This document shows positions 13,060 through 23,112 of a stretch of 64,000 nucleotides of DNA, in pieces; the first letter of the stretch is position 1, and every line of letters begins with the position of its first letter. The translations under genes were made by a program, and so were the position numbers. The stretch is taken from positions 14,257,001-14,321,000 of the forward strand of contig NC_079875.1 in the NCBI RefSeq assembly GCF_029227915.1. The letters run 5' to 3'. The notes below the pieces were generated by a model. The model did not search any database, was not told where the DNA came from, and saw only the letters and a program-made list of their open reading frames with translations. The DNA is from Hydractinia symbiolongicarpus (taxonomy: Eukaryota; Cnidaria; Hydrozoa; Anthoathecata; Hydractiniidae).

Positions 13060-13184
13060 AACTCCAAACCACTTGCGCGGTATTTCGCTTTTTGTAGTCG
13101 CCATGGATGTTTGCTGAGAAAATGTGTGACGAGCATGAATAGAGTATCAACAGCACAGATGGCTGACAGCAGAAATCCACCAAT
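13060..13184 (-). CDS. Candidate exon with one transmembrane helix, duplicated at 46 kb
   Basis: After a TTTTTAGTCAG acceptor the frame reads IGGFLLSAICAVDTLFMLVT followed by a basic stretch (HFLSKHPWRLQKAKYRASG): one membrane helix with a positive cytosolic side. A paralogous exon lies at 45931-46059 with the same frame, mostly conservative changes and some conserved flank. Retention of the frame in two diverged copies supports coding. The donor is uncertain. The family is not recognised. Confidence 0.4.
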
Positions 13185-15078
13185 CTGACTAAAAATTTTG
13201 GCATAAAGAAATATGTTTAACAATGATAACAAATGACTTATTAACAAAATACTGCTGAATTTCCATGTTTTCTCAAAGAAATTTGAACTAATATAGTGGT
13301 GAAGGCTCAATTGCAAATATCGTAGGAATTTTGCCAGAAATGTGACCAGACATACATATGATATACACTGATATCGTCCCAGTGAATCAAATGTCCAAAT
13401 TTGTTGAACTTTAGTTGAACTTTGGTTGAACTTTGGTTGAATTCTGATTGAAAATGTGGTTTTAACTTTGGTTGAAAATGTTGCCTAATAGAGCATCTAG
13501 TTTTCGCTCGTTAAAGTAGTTCCACATTGTGCTTACGAAATGAAGGAGTAGCAACGTGTGTTTTTATGACAGTGGGTTACATTCGCCATAATAAAAATAG
13601 CAAAGACAAAAGAAAACAAAATAGTTGTGTTTTTAACAGTTGTTACCTTAACTCTTTAGAGTTTGGATTAGAGCAACTAATGTCGTTTTTCCACTATTTC
13701 TGAAAATAATTGATTGATTGAACAACATTGTGTAGATATAATGCAACTAACATATTTCCAAATTCGCAAGTTTTATACTTTAACCCTGATACGGTAGACT
13801 GAATATCAAAATTTAATGTGAGAAAGAGATATGAAAAGCGCCTGTGGGCATTTATCCCAATCTGCAAATATTTTAGACATTAGCTTTTTTGTTTCATGCT
13901 TAGTCAGTTGCACCGGCAACTTTTAGTAATATTTCTTTAGAAATCTTTTTTTTTTTTAGAATTAGCGAACTACTTCAAATTAGGAGTGAGGCATAAAATT
14001 TATAATTCCTGGCGTTAACCGGACAGTAAAATCAACTTTAACTGTAAATAGTTTTTATTAATTTGTCTTTCTCTATTCTGTGAGATAAGACAGAAAGTTA
14101 ATTACCTGCTTATAATCCGTAACGCATGATTTAGCCGGCTAGTTACTTTGTTTATTTGCTGATGATCAGTCATTTACTGCATTTCATGACTAAAATGGTT
14201 AAATAGGTAGATAAAGCTAACTATTTTTACATTCTGACTTCTGACAAAATCTTACCTACGTGTCTCAGCTGTCTGCTAAGAGATTAGATTTACGGCCATC
14301 CCACGTTGTCCATTATGCTGTGATTGCACTAATTTTCTTATTCACGATGTGCTGTCTGGGTAGCTAGCTACGTAGCCAGTTTATATCGGCCAGAAAAATG
14401 AATTTTGAGCGAGAACCGGAACACGCTGACGACTAGAAAACGTAATCAAATGTTGATGTAGGTGAAATGTTGAGTCTGTACTGTTTAATTAATTGCGGAT
14501 ACGCTCTATTGTTAATAAGTAGAGATTTTCATTTACTGTATAACAGTAAAACATAACATTTTTGTCCTCCAAAATTTTCTCCTTGGGAGAATATTTATCT
14601 CACTAAGACAAATCATTTCTTTTCAAAAGGAAATTATACCGCGAAATTTAAGGAGAAAAATGTAGTTTGATCTTGTAGATATACAAAATGTTCATTAACA
14701 GAACGAAGAATAAGATATATATGAAATCAAGAGTTAACTTTAGCATATGCATGCTTACATTAGCTAATCTTAGGTTTAAGTATATGTTAGAGAGTGTGTC
14801 CATATAAAAGACTACTTTCTTGTCATCTATACTTTCTTAGCACACATTTCTTTGTTACAACCAACCAGCCTTCACTGCCTACTGTGCCTCTCCTTATAGG
14901 TTTCCTTACTTGGGCCTAGCCTCCCTGATGTGAGCTCAATTAGGCACAGTATGCTAAAATGCACTTGATAGGAACTGGGGAAAGCTGGGTACCAGACTCA
15001 ACTGGTGTAGACTTAACCCAAAACAAAATGGTATCCAGCTACAAGAAAGAGGAACAAGGTTTTACAACTAATATATCT

Positions 15079-15080
<2 letters not shown>
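13185..15080. other. Gene-free stretch
   Basis: Mostly AT-rich, with no coding signal. A short tandem repeat of TTTGGTTGAAC occurs at about 13403-13480. Confidence 0.4.

Positions 15081-15114
<34 letters not shown>
15081..15114. repeat. TA microsatellite
   Basis: An uninterrupted run of TA dinucleotides. Confidence 0.95.
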
Positions 15115-15118
<4 letters not shown>

Positions 15119-15899
15119 ATTTAATTTATTTAATTAATAAAATTTCTATACATGTGTTCAACATGGCAAATATCGTTTCTTATTTACAGCATCTTCCTCT
15201 CACGTAAAATTTGGACCAAAAATGTGGCAGTGAGACACTTTCCGTGAATAGAAGAAGGGTACAACGCGCCCTATTGACTTTTTTAGTTATGCTTGAGAGA
15301 TCGCGTAGAAACATAATAATTTTTAAAAGTACATTGGTGTATGTTGGTTTATTCAGCAAGAAAACTACTGCATTAATTATTTAAGTATAAGCTTAACACT
15401 TTACACGCCAAGGAGTGGATAAAAATGCTCTTTTGAAGTAGTTTCATACTCTTTTGAAGTAGTTTCAATAGCGTGTACAAGTTCTTACAATGTGAGGATC
15501 TTGTCCCGGTCAATTCCTTGTATTTTTTTCAATCAAATCACAAACTATATATTTAAGTGAATACTTTGTGTTGACATTTTAACACTCACTGGCTTTTTTA
15601 CGCACGGCTACTTCAAGTTTTACTTGAAGTTTCTTTTCACGTAATATTTAAGACATATTTTGCAGAATTCATTTTTGATTCTAGACCCCATTTCTTTAGA
15701 TCCGATGCCCTCCTTAGATGCTTAGATATTGGCCATTGCTGGAAAGTAACCAATTTTTTTTATGAAATTCTTGCAATTGATAAACTGAAATGACATCTTT
15801 AAAATGAAACTTACAACACAACTTCATCCCATTGCAGTGAATCATCTTCTATTACAATAATGCGATATGTCAGTGTGTTTGTAAAGGGCAATTTTAACA
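15115..15899. other. Gene-free stretch
   Basis: Nothing recognisable. A short direct repeat of CTCTTTTGAAGTAGTTTCA occurs near 15429-15470. Confidence 0.4.
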
Positions 15900-16417
15900 T
15901 GAACTTTTGTCCTTTAATGTAACCGGAAATTTTGTCTCAAATGTTAATCTACAAATTCATTGACGCGACGTCATTAACCCTAATTTAACGTCAAAATCTT
16001 AATATCAATTAATTAAAGTCATTACAATGCACCTAAAACTTTGAGCCAAGACAACTTGGAAATGAGGTTGCATCAGTGATTTTTCCCACGTGGGTAACTA
16101 GGGGCAACCTGGGAATAAATTAGTAATTAATAATAAGGTTGTCGGGTCCTCAAATCCATTTCGGAATATGGACGAGTTAATGATGTCATCCATAGACCTT
16201 TAAAACACAATATCTTTGTAACCATTAGTCGAAACCACACGAACCTAAACATTTTCATGATCAGCGTTTTGAGGTCTACACAATAACAAGAAGGGATTAA
16301 AGAATTTCTGAAATTAAGGTTTTGTTCATTGGCCTTTGCTCACGTCGAAAGTAAATTTCAAAATAATTTATATCTCCTTTAGTGTTCGTTAAAAGCACAT
16401 GATTCTATACGTTTCCT
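15900..16417. repeat. Family-A repeat in reverse, left part, split by the Polinton
   Basis: Read on the minus strand this is a diverged family-A unit (reverse complements of the TTACCCACG, GACGAGTTAATGATG and AGGAGATATAA words). It stops at the Polinton end, and the same unit resumes at 30599, so this copy was the insertion target. Confidence 0.75.
16412..16417. repeat. Polinton target-site duplication, left
   Basis: TTTCCT directly before the left terminus, repeated at 30599-30604. Six bases is the usual Polinton length. Joining the flanks at one copy recreates the family-A reading around GCTGATCA without gap or excess. Confidence 0.85.
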
Positions 16418-16688
16418 AGAGATAGGAAAATGCCGATGTTAGTGCAATCATGTCAAATAAGCGGGCATATCCGTTAAATCAACGTAAAAAGGTCCATAAA
16501 ATCCCTTAGCACTTTACCATTTTACGTCAGAAGAATAGATCATGCCCGTTAAATCAACGATAGAAGAGTCCCCCAACCCCCCAATCCCCCCCGGGCCCCC
16601 ACCCCCCAATCCCCGCCGTGTCCCCCCATTACAGTGATAGGATTCAACTGTGTCTATAATGGCCTCTAGCGTACGTAGTAATACCATC
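16418..16688. repeat. Polinton left terminal inverted repeat
   Basis: Matches 30330-30598 in reverse with about four substitutions and one single-base indel by eye. It holds two direct copies of CCGTTAAATCAACG (16471-16484, 16546-16559) and a C-rich block (about 16568-16627) whose minus strand has many G runs. The end of the polymerase frame reaches into it. Confidence 0.93.
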
Positions 16689-19368
16689 TTCCACAATTAT
16701 GCGCTTATCATCATCCGCATTGAGTGCGAGTTTATTTGTTTTTACCGTGTGAATATCATGCATAATCGATCGAAAGGTAATCTGTTCTCTGTAAATATTC
16801 ACACCATCGAACAAGCATCTCTTATAATCATCAAACCCTATGGTCTTCTTCACCACACATTTCTTGACTCCTTTGCACTTCTTGTCTTCTTTTCCGTCCA
16901 GCTGTTTATAAGCATAATTCTTCGCTCTAAGAGCGACAAACTCCGTCATTACCTTACCACCTAACTCATCCTTCATCAGACCTATGATCTTTTTATTCAA
17001 ACCCAATGGTAGAGGTCTACCATCTCTCCTATCGTACCCTGAAGTGTCAAATCTCGTTGGCACATCATCAGCGATATCTTTGTAGAAGTCGTTGGTTCAA
17101 CTTGCTATAAAAGTCATCTTTCAACGGAAGCTTAGTTTCATTAAACCTATCGAATGAATCAACATATTCATATGGGTATACACCCTTTCTTCTTATTATT
17201 TTGAATTGCCCATCATCATTGAAGAATTTTCGAAGATTTTTAAACTGATCATCAGATAGATTGTTTACCAACTTATCCAGGCTACTAGCCATAAATCTGA
17301 ATGAATCGATGAATCTCAGCTGTATCTTTTTGTCTTTGGTCTTTTTGTCTTTGGTCTCCTTATTTTTGCCAATGTATTCACCAACCTTAACATCCGTCGA
17401 GAAACCGATATACTTCTCCTTATTTTCGGCATTTATACCTTCCTCTCCATGCTGTTTAGCAAGCTCTTTGATGAATAGATGTGCGTCATATCCACTCAGG
17501 TTATGGAAGACAACCGGAATATAATTGGGTACCTTATGTCGGAGATTACATTCTCGATGGGCAGCCCCGCGAAACTTACCGGTGAAATGGCAGTGATCCC
17601 TAACCTTGATGTCATCCTTGTCATCAAATTCTTCCATGCAAATGTGGCACACCCTGGCTCTCTTGAAACTGTCACCCTCCTCCTCCGTCAGTGGATGCAT
17701 TGCTTTCTGAGGAAACATGTTATATAACCTTTTCACCTCAGAAACTACATGATCTACAAAGCGCGGAACACAGTCCTCACCGCGGTAAAGCTTCAGAGGG
17801 TCCGGCACTTCACCATGAGCATATTTGCTATAACAACAGAAACCCATGGGAACATGTTTACCAACTTTCTCGGTAGATGATCCACATTTGCTCTTTTCTT
17901 CGGGCAACTCTTTTGTAAAAGCTTCGAAATCGGCATACATGATAAATGGAGCTTTGAGCTGAAACTTACCATCAGTGAAGGTTAAGGTGCTACCCTCCCT
18001 AGGGAGTTGAATCTTAGCAGCATCGTTATCTTTACAATACTCAAAGTGCTCATCCCTTTTCTGTTCGCTTAAGAATCCATTTAGACAATTCAAGCAATAA
18101 TACTCCTTATGTTCATGCTTTGAGTTGGCCTTGCTCAGGACACCGCTCAAGTTCTTAACAGCGATATAATGTCTCTTATCCCCCTCACACAGTAAAAACA
18201 AAACAACCGTCTCCTTACGATCCAGATGCTTCGACTTGCGACACATGTAGATACCTTCTCTCCCATCCTTTGTCAAAACATGCACAGCGACATCGGGGTT
18301 CCTTCTCTCAAACAAATCTATTTTATTTAGCGCCATTGGGAAAGTTAGAGCATCCCAGTTATACTTATCATGCTTCTTAAGAATTTAGATACGCTCAGGA
18401 TTACTTTTGATCAGATTGTGGTTAAGCGCGGCGATAATAGCCCATCTGAAACATTCATCATCATCTTCATTTTTAGGATTAATAACAGATCGCTTTCCAC
18501 TGAAATTTTTAGGTAACGGCAAATAAGAGCTACCTCTCGTTAATTTTAGCTTATGAAAGTCCACATGCATATGTAGGATCCTTTCGATTGTGAACCCGCT
18601 GGCGGGTAGAGCAGGGTTTTCAATCTGCTCGAATATCTTATTACACATCCGATCGAAAACATCGGAAATGTCATCGTGGGCGTGCAGTATCTCCATATAG
18701 CTATTGAACGCTTTATCGACATGCATTACTATTGATTCGGGATTAGATAAATCCTCATTGGATAAATCATCCCTTACCCACCTCACCCACAAGGTCGCCT
18801 GAGTCTTCAAAGACTTCTTCTGTTCGAGCAAGTCCTTCATCAACCTCTTGACGATAGGATGAACCTTTTTCAAAAATACCCTGACATTCTTCTCACCATC
18901 CGAGTTTATCTTGAAGCGTTTGTATGAACCTACAAACGCTTCTTCAATAGGAGTATAGGGGTTTTTCTCTTTCACCTCTTCCTCTTCTTTCTCTCCACTA
19001 CCCTTTTTATACAAACTCATGATCTTATCCTTCATGGTTTTGAAAGCTTTTGTTGTTTTATCCTTAATAACCTTAGGTACATGATTTATCAACCATTCCC
19101 TCCATTCATTCAACTTACTTTTCACAATAGGTCTGGTTTTAATCATTTCTTGCAGCTCAAACAAATCCATGTCTTGTTGGCTAGTACCGGATCTCGAGGG
19201 TCTCGGTGCTGGTACGGGTCTGGTGGGTCTCGGCACGGGTATCGGTGCTGAAACGGTAGTGGTTGTCAATAATTCGATCAGCTCAGCCTTTGTGAGCCTT
19301 GAGTAGCCGCGTAGACCGCGTTCTCTAGCGAGATCCCTTAATTCGGAAACTGTATTTCTCGAATTCAT
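16644..19368 (-). pseudogene. Protein-primed DNA polymerase B (pPolB) remnant of the Polinton
   Basis: In intact elements this enzyme copies the element from its termini. Part 1 (18385-19368, 327 codons) has an N-terminal SAP-like module (residues 4-33), a proline-rich linker and the start of the conserved polymerase region. A TAA at 18385-18387 interrupts the frame; downstream codons in the same frame continue the homology to 17068. That part has a nuclease/zinc segment (CHICMEEF, DHCHFTGKFRGAAHRECN) and exonuclease motifs (YADFEAF; FHNLSGYDAHLF; FIDSFRF). Near 17090 it switches frame into the C-terminal part (NDFYKDIADD, then to 16644). The palm with its catalytic aspartates is absent, so an internal deletion of roughly 1 kb or more has occurred, with a frame change at the join. 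A TATA box lies about 40 bp upstream of the start. The gene cannot make an active polymerase. Confidence 0.9.
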
Positions 19369-19425
19369 ATTGGTTTGTGATATACTATATGTGGACCTTT
19401 AATATGGTTTTATACAATCGTGAAA
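19369..19425 (-). promoter_or_regulatory. Promoter of the pPolB gene
   Basis: TATAAAA (19408-19414, minus strand) lies about 40 bp before the ATG. The whole block is a near copy of the block upstream of the SAP-RING gene (20091-20145), down to the GTATATCACAAACCAA leader. Confidence 0.65.
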
Positions 19426-19446
19426 CAAAAAAAAAGATTCATAACA

Positions 19447-19470
19447 TTTGTTACTCGCGTGAGTAACAAA
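19447..19470. terminator. 3' hairpin after the SAP-RING gene
   Basis: Perfect 10-bp stem TTTGTTACTC / GAGTAACAAA with a 4-base loop, 24-47 bases past the stop codon of the minus-strand SAP-RING gene and before the pPolB promoter. One of a set of like hairpins at Polinton gene ends. A role in transcript ending is inference. Confidence 0.6.
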
Positions 19471-19493
19471 AAAACAATCTGACCCCCAACAAA

Positions 19494-20090
19494 TCAATTA
19501 TATTGTCTAATGACAAGATCGATGGATGCGCGACATATTGGGCAATTATCTCCCCCCGATTTCAATATAGATGCGCACGATAAACAGCAGCAAAAATGCC
19601 CGGTGTTCCCATGAACAATAGTTGCTTCCTTTCGTTTCGAATAGCAAATTATGCATTTTTCCGATTCATCCAAGGTATCAATGTCATAGTCCAGGATAGC
19701 CGGCTGATGCGGCTCAACATTATCCTCATCGATTGGATCCATGGGTATCGGTGCTGATCCATTTGGTCTCGGCACGGGTACCGGTGCTGACACGGTAGTG
19801 GTTGATAGCAATAATTCGATCAGCTCATCCTTTATGAGCCTTGAGTAGCCGCGTAGACCGCGTTCTCTAGCGAGATGTCTTAATTCGGAAACCGTTCTCA
19901 AAGTCATATTGCGTTCTCCAGTTGGTCCGGGGGGTCTGGGTCTAAGTCTCAATAATTCGATAAGCTCGGACCTTCCGAGCTGCAAGTATCCATGTATGCC
20001 AAGGCACATCGCCCAGGCTCTTAATGAGCGGTCACTCAAAAGATCATAGCTAAAAATGTGTTCTCTACTGTATATGATTTCCGAAGTCAT
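19494..20090 (-). CDS. SAP-SAP-RING protein, MDM2-type RING
   Basis: 198 residues. Two SAP-like helical modules (about residues 17-47 and 66-95; the second reads TVSELRHLARERGLRGYSRL), a proline-rich linker (100-120), and a C-terminal RING (146-198): CIIC, IVHGNTGH, C..C, CPICR, then a short tail ending in an aromatic (IRQYN). The IVHG.TGH core and the RING at the very C-terminus with a hydrophobic tail are hallmarks of MDM2/MDMX and IAP-like RINGs, not of classic C3HC4 RINGs. Predicted ubiquitin ligase activity with SAP-mediated DNA or protein binding is inference. The second SAP module and its linker are nearly identical to the N-terminus of the adjacent pPolB gene, so the two genes exchanged or duplicated a 5' block. 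Frame open; TATA box about 41 bp upstream. Confidence 0.85.
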   Translation of the reverse strand: MTSEIIYSREHIFSYDLLSDRSLRAWAMCLGIHGYLQLGRSELIELLRLRPRPPGPTGERNMTLRTVSELRHLARERGLRGYSRLIKDELIELLLSTTTVSAPVPVPRPNGSAPIPMDPIDEDNVEPHQPAILDYDIDTLDESEKCIICYSKRKEATIVHGNTGHFCCCLSCASILKSGGDNCPICRASIDLVIRQYN

Positions 20091-20145
20091 GGTTGGTTTG
20101 TGATATACGATTTATGAACCTTTAAGATAGTTTTATAATCGTGAA
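20091..20145 (-). promoter_or_regulatory. Promoter of the SAP-RING gene
   Basis: TATAAAA at 20131-20137 on the minus strand, at the same distance to the ATG as in the pPolB promoter. The blocks share TTTGTGATATAC, the AACCTTTAA-like core and ATCGTGAAA. Confidence 0.65.
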
Positions 20146-20363
20146 ATCGGACGAGGATCGCGAGGGGCTTCGTTCACATAACCACCACCCGAGGTTGCGC
20201 TGCCCCATGGTGGTCACCGGATTTTTCCACAGGGTAGTTTGTAGTAAACCGCGGTTTATGATACCAACATCGCACCACCATGGATCATTTCCCGGGGGAA
20301 ATGCGGGTGGGTACTCCCCCTTGAAAAAAAAAATCGGGACGCGAGAGCATCACCTTCATAACA
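20146..20363. other. GC-rich intergenic segment of the Polinton
   Basis: Much richer in GC than its neighbours and full of short palindromes (CCATGG, CCGCGG, CCCGGG, AAACCGCGGTTT). No frame. Possibly a control region or a relic of lost sequence; function unknown. Confidence 0.4.
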
Positions 20364-20387
20364 TTTGTTACCCGAGCGAGTAACAAA
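20364..20387. terminator. 3' hairpin after the 103-residue SAP protein gene
   Basis: Stem TTTGTTAC / GTAACAAA. It is preceded by TTCATAACA, exactly as at 19447, so hairpin, promoter and SAP N-terminus form one duplicated block. Directly to the right lies an AGATCT microsatellite (about 20394-20420). Confidence 0.6.
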
Positions 20388-20422
20388 ATCCGTTCTAGAT
20401 CTAGATCTAGATCTAGATCTAA

Positions 20423-20734
20423 TCACCTTTTGGAAGATCTCTTATCGTTATAACGTTTTTGAGATCTTAGATATGCTTCTCTGTTGTTTACCCTCCAGTT
20501 GGAACAGTATCCATACCATTCTTGTCTGGTTTCTAGGTCGATGGTGTAGGATGGATCAATATCATTCCTCGCAATCACCTCACGCAATTTAGCTTTATTC
20601 ATTCCATAAATATACTTAATCCCACGGGATTTAGCCACTTCTCTCAACTCTTTGAGTTTCATTAATTTGTAGTCGGGTACACCACCATCGGTGGTATCAC
20701 AATGTAGATCAGTTTGAGTAGCCACGTCAGACAT
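20423..20734 (-). CDS. Small SAP-domain protein
   Basis: 103 residues. A SAP-like module occupies about residues 24-53 (LMKLKELREVAKSRGIKYIY), followed by a basic C-terminus ending RSSKR. Third SAP-type module in this part of the element. The start codon follows a TATATAAAG sequence by only a few bases. It is divergent from the integrase gene across 93 bp. Role unknown; binding of element DNA is plausible for such a basic SAP protein. Confidence 0.7.
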   Translation of the reverse strand: MSDVATQTDLHCDTTDGGVPDYKLMKLKELREVAKSRGIKYIYGMNKAKLREVIARNDIDPSYTIDLETRQEWYGYCSNWRVNNREAYLRSQKRYNDKRSSKR

Positions 20735-20827
20735 CTTTATATATAATCAATAAAAATACTTTTAAGAACTTTTATCGTGCTACATAATAACAAAAAGGAG
20801 ATAAATAAAGGTGTGCATAAATAAAAC
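20735..20827. promoter_or_regulatory. Divergent promoter between SAP protein and integrase
   Basis: 93-bp AT-rich spacer with TATATATAA near the SAP gene start and several AATAAA-like words before the integrase ATG. Both genes must be driven from here. Confidence 0.45.
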
Positions 20828-21793
20828 ATGTCAAAACTTCAAGAGACTTACTATCAACCTCAAAATTTATGGAAAGGACAAAAGGCTGTTCAGAATTTAA
20901 GAGGATTCGGTTTCAAGCCAAAGGAGATTAAGAAATGGCTATCAAAACAAGCATTTTGGCAAGTACATTTACCCGCCCCAAAACATGTTGAAAGACCACA
21001 TTATGAAGTTACCACCCCTAATGATTTACATCAATTCGATTTATTGTACATGCCCGGTGACATACGGGATGGTAATAAATATAAGTACATTTTGTCGGGA
21101 ATCGATGCTGCCTCCAGATACAAAGTAGCCCGACCTTTGAGGAGTAAGAAAGCCAAAGAGGTTGCCGCCATGATTGAGGACATCTACAAGGCAGGACCAT
21201 TAACTTATCCGAAAACTTTCCAATGTGATAACGGTTCAGAATTCAAAGCAGATGTATCAAATTTGTTGGATAAGCATAAGGTTGAAATTAAAAGGGCGAC
21301 TACAAAATATAAGCAAACGCACACAGCTTTTGTTGAGGCGTTGAACAAGATACTTGCGGAAATACAAGATGCCCAAGAACTGAATGATTCGGAAAAGGTA
21401 TCATCTACATGGGTTAAGCATCTGTATAAACTGATTGATAGGCTAAACGATACAAAGACGCAGATGATTGGTATGAAACCAAAAGATGCTATTATAATGA
21501 AAGAGGTGCCTTTGGTTAATCAAGAGAGTTATCCACCTGAAGTAGAATTACCTAAAGATGGCTTGTATAGATATCTACTGCAACCCGGTGAAGAGCATGA
21601 TGATGGGCGGAGACGGGCAACCGATAGAATATGGTCGAAAAACACATATAGATTGCGTGAGGTAATAGGGCAACCCGGTAACCGTGTAATGTACTATGTT
21701 CAAAACGGACCCAGACGAGCTTTTGTAAAAGAGGAATTGATGTTAATACCTGAAGATACAGATTTACCTCCCGTTTATGTCCAAGGTTGGTGA
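20828..21793 (+). CDS. Polinton integrase (retroviral-type, DDE)
   Basis: 321 residues, open frame. The rve-type catalytic core has D71 (HQFDLLYMPGD), D134 (FQCDNGSEF) and E170 (HTAFVEALNK), with 35 residues between the last two: the D-D-35-E arrangement. A zinc-binding or helical N-terminus precedes it, and the C-terminus (about 265-321, YRLREVIGQPGNRVMYYVQN) looks like an SH3/chromo-type DNA-binding fold. The enzyme joins the terminal repeats to host DNA with a 6-bp stagger, as seen at the element ends. All key residues are present, so it could be active. A hairpin follows 32 bases after the stop. Confidence 0.93.
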   Translation: MSKLQETYYQPQNLWKGQKAVQNLRGFGFKPKEIKKWLSKQAFWQVHLPAPKHVERPHYEVTTPNDLHQFDLLYMPGDIRDGNKYKYILSGIDAASRYKVARPLRSKKAKEVAAMIEDIYKAGPLTYPKTFQCDNGSEFKADVSNLLDKHKVEIKRATTKYKQTHTAFVEALNKILAEIQDAQELNDSEKVSSTWVKHLYKLIDRLNDTKTQMIGMKPKDAIIMKEVPLVNQESYPPEVELPKDGLYRYLLQPGEEHDDGRRRATDRIWSKNTYRLREVIGQPGNRVMYYVQNGPRRAFVKEELMLIPEDTDLPPVYVQGW

Positions 21794-21824
21794 GGGGGAC
21801 GAAGTCATGACAATGACAAAAAAT

Positions 21825-21847
21825 ATCTTTACCTGTCTGGTAAAGAT
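21825..21847. terminator. Hairpin in the convergent gap after integrase
   Basis: Perfect 9-bp stem ATCTTTACC / GGTAAAGAT with a TGTCT loop, between the integrase stop and the converging minus-strand gene that ends at 22019. Same TTTACC/GGTAAA flavour as the other 3' hairpins. Confidence 0.55.
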
Positions 21848-22018
21848 GATTGTGCCGGGGATCGCGCAGGGCGGCCGGCAGGTAAGGCCGCATAATGTCA
21901 TAAACCGCCTTACTTTCAATTTTTCAAATAGCACATGAAACATGTGAGTGGTATACAGGCACACATTACTAACTTTGTTCCTGATTTAACGCCTTTTTTA
22001 GACTTTGAACTTCCGCCA

Positions 22019-22567
22019 TTAAACTTTTTCAAACTGATTGCGTGTTTTACTCTCCATCTTTCTATCTGTTTTGCTCATCTTTTCCAGAGCTTTGTAGTAA
22101 ATACCACACAAAGTTTGAAATTCCATGTGGCTAATATTATCATTACTCAATGCTCGTGAGAAAGAGTTTTCAAACACAGCAATAGCAGATGTTACAACAT
22201 CACATAATTTCATGACTTTGTTGAGTTTATTTTGATATCTCTTAATCGATGCTGAGATAATGGTACAGGATATAGCTCCACCTATGGATACACTGGAAAG
22301 TCCTATAGAAATGGGAATTCCAACAAGGGTAGCACTGGTTGCTATCGTACCAATACCGGTGGAAATGGCTAAGGTTTCTGAGATGTATAGTGAAATCGCT
22401 AATCGGTCTAGTGCTTTGTTATATTTATACTCCTTGTCCCGGAATTTCTTTTGTAATTTTACCAACTCATCAAGTTGGGAATTAACTGTATTTGTATTAA
22501 ACTTGTCTTGCTCACTCGAATACTCAGGAGCGGTGGGTAACTTTGGATAAATCTTAAGATCGGTCAT
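22019..22567 (-). CDS. Polinton membrane-hairpin / coiled-coil protein, intact copy
   Basis: 182 residues. Coiled-coil-like segment (30-58), a long glycine-rich hydrophobic hairpin (about 58-107, TGIGTIATSATLVGIPISIG), a second helical region (108-170) and a basic tail. Resembles unnamed proteins encoded by cnidarian Polintons; no enzyme motif. Possibly a membrane-active virion or lysis protein (inference). A decayed paralog lies directly upstream (22621-23112) with the same promoter block, so this is a tandem pair. Confidence 0.7.
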   Translation of the reverse strand: MTDLKIYPKLPTAPEYSSEQDKFNTNTVNSQLDELVKLQKKFRDKEYKYNKALDRLAISLYISETLAISTGIGTIATSATLVGIPISIGLSSVSIGGAISCTIISASIKRYQNKLNKVMKLCDVVTSAIAVFENSFSRALSNDNISHMEFQTLCGIYYKALEKMSKTDRKMESKTRNQFEKV

Positions 22568-22620
22568 TTTAGGTTATTACAAAGAAAAACTATCCTCTAA
22601 ATAATTAAAAAAACCACCTT
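22568..22620 (-). promoter_or_regulatory. Promoter block of the intact membrane-hairpin gene
   Basis: Contains AAAGAAAAACTATCCTCTAA (plus strand), which is repeated upstream of the decayed paralog at 23133. The duplication therefore included the upstream region. Confidence 0.5.
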
Positions 22621-23112
22621 TCACTCTCCATCTATTTTACTTATCTTTTCAAAAACTTCATAGTATATACCACACAAAGTTTGAAATTCCATGTGGCTAA
22701 TATTATCATCATTCGGTGCACGGAAATAGGAAGAGTTTCTAATCTCATCAGTATACGATACTACAGTATCGTATAATTTCTCAACTTTGTTGAGTTTCTT
22801 TCTATATTTATTAATATATTCCGAGATAATTTCACGGGAAACAGAGCTGGATGGCCCTATACCGGAAAATCCCATATAAATGGGAATTCTAATATTGGTA
22901 GCGCTCCAGACTATCATACCAATACCGGTGGTAACGACCATTTTTTCCGAGATGCTGAGTGCAATCGTTAACCGGTCTAGTGCTTTGTTGTATTTATACA
23001 ACTTGCTGTCGAATTTATTTCGTAATTTTATCAAATCTTCAAGTTAAGAATTAACTAGCTTGTCTTGATCACTCGAATAATCGGGAGTTGGATGAATATT
23101 AAGCCCGGCCAT
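22621..23112 (-). pseudogene. Decayed tandem paralog of the membrane-hairpin gene
   Basis: The ATG at 23110-23112 starts a 22-codon opening (MAGLNIHPTPDYSSDQDKLV) that ends at TAA (23044-23046), where the intact copy has glutamine; homology then continues in the same frame to 22621. The C-terminal basic tail is also missing compared with the sister. Conserved words DRL, TGIG and ISHMEFQTLCGIYY align throughout. One nonsense change plus loss of the tail mark it as a pseudogene. Confidence 0.8.

Noticed and set aside
16650-17876. Several plus-strand frames over the polymerase region
   Set aside because: They are antisense shadows; the minus strand has recognisable polymerase motifs.
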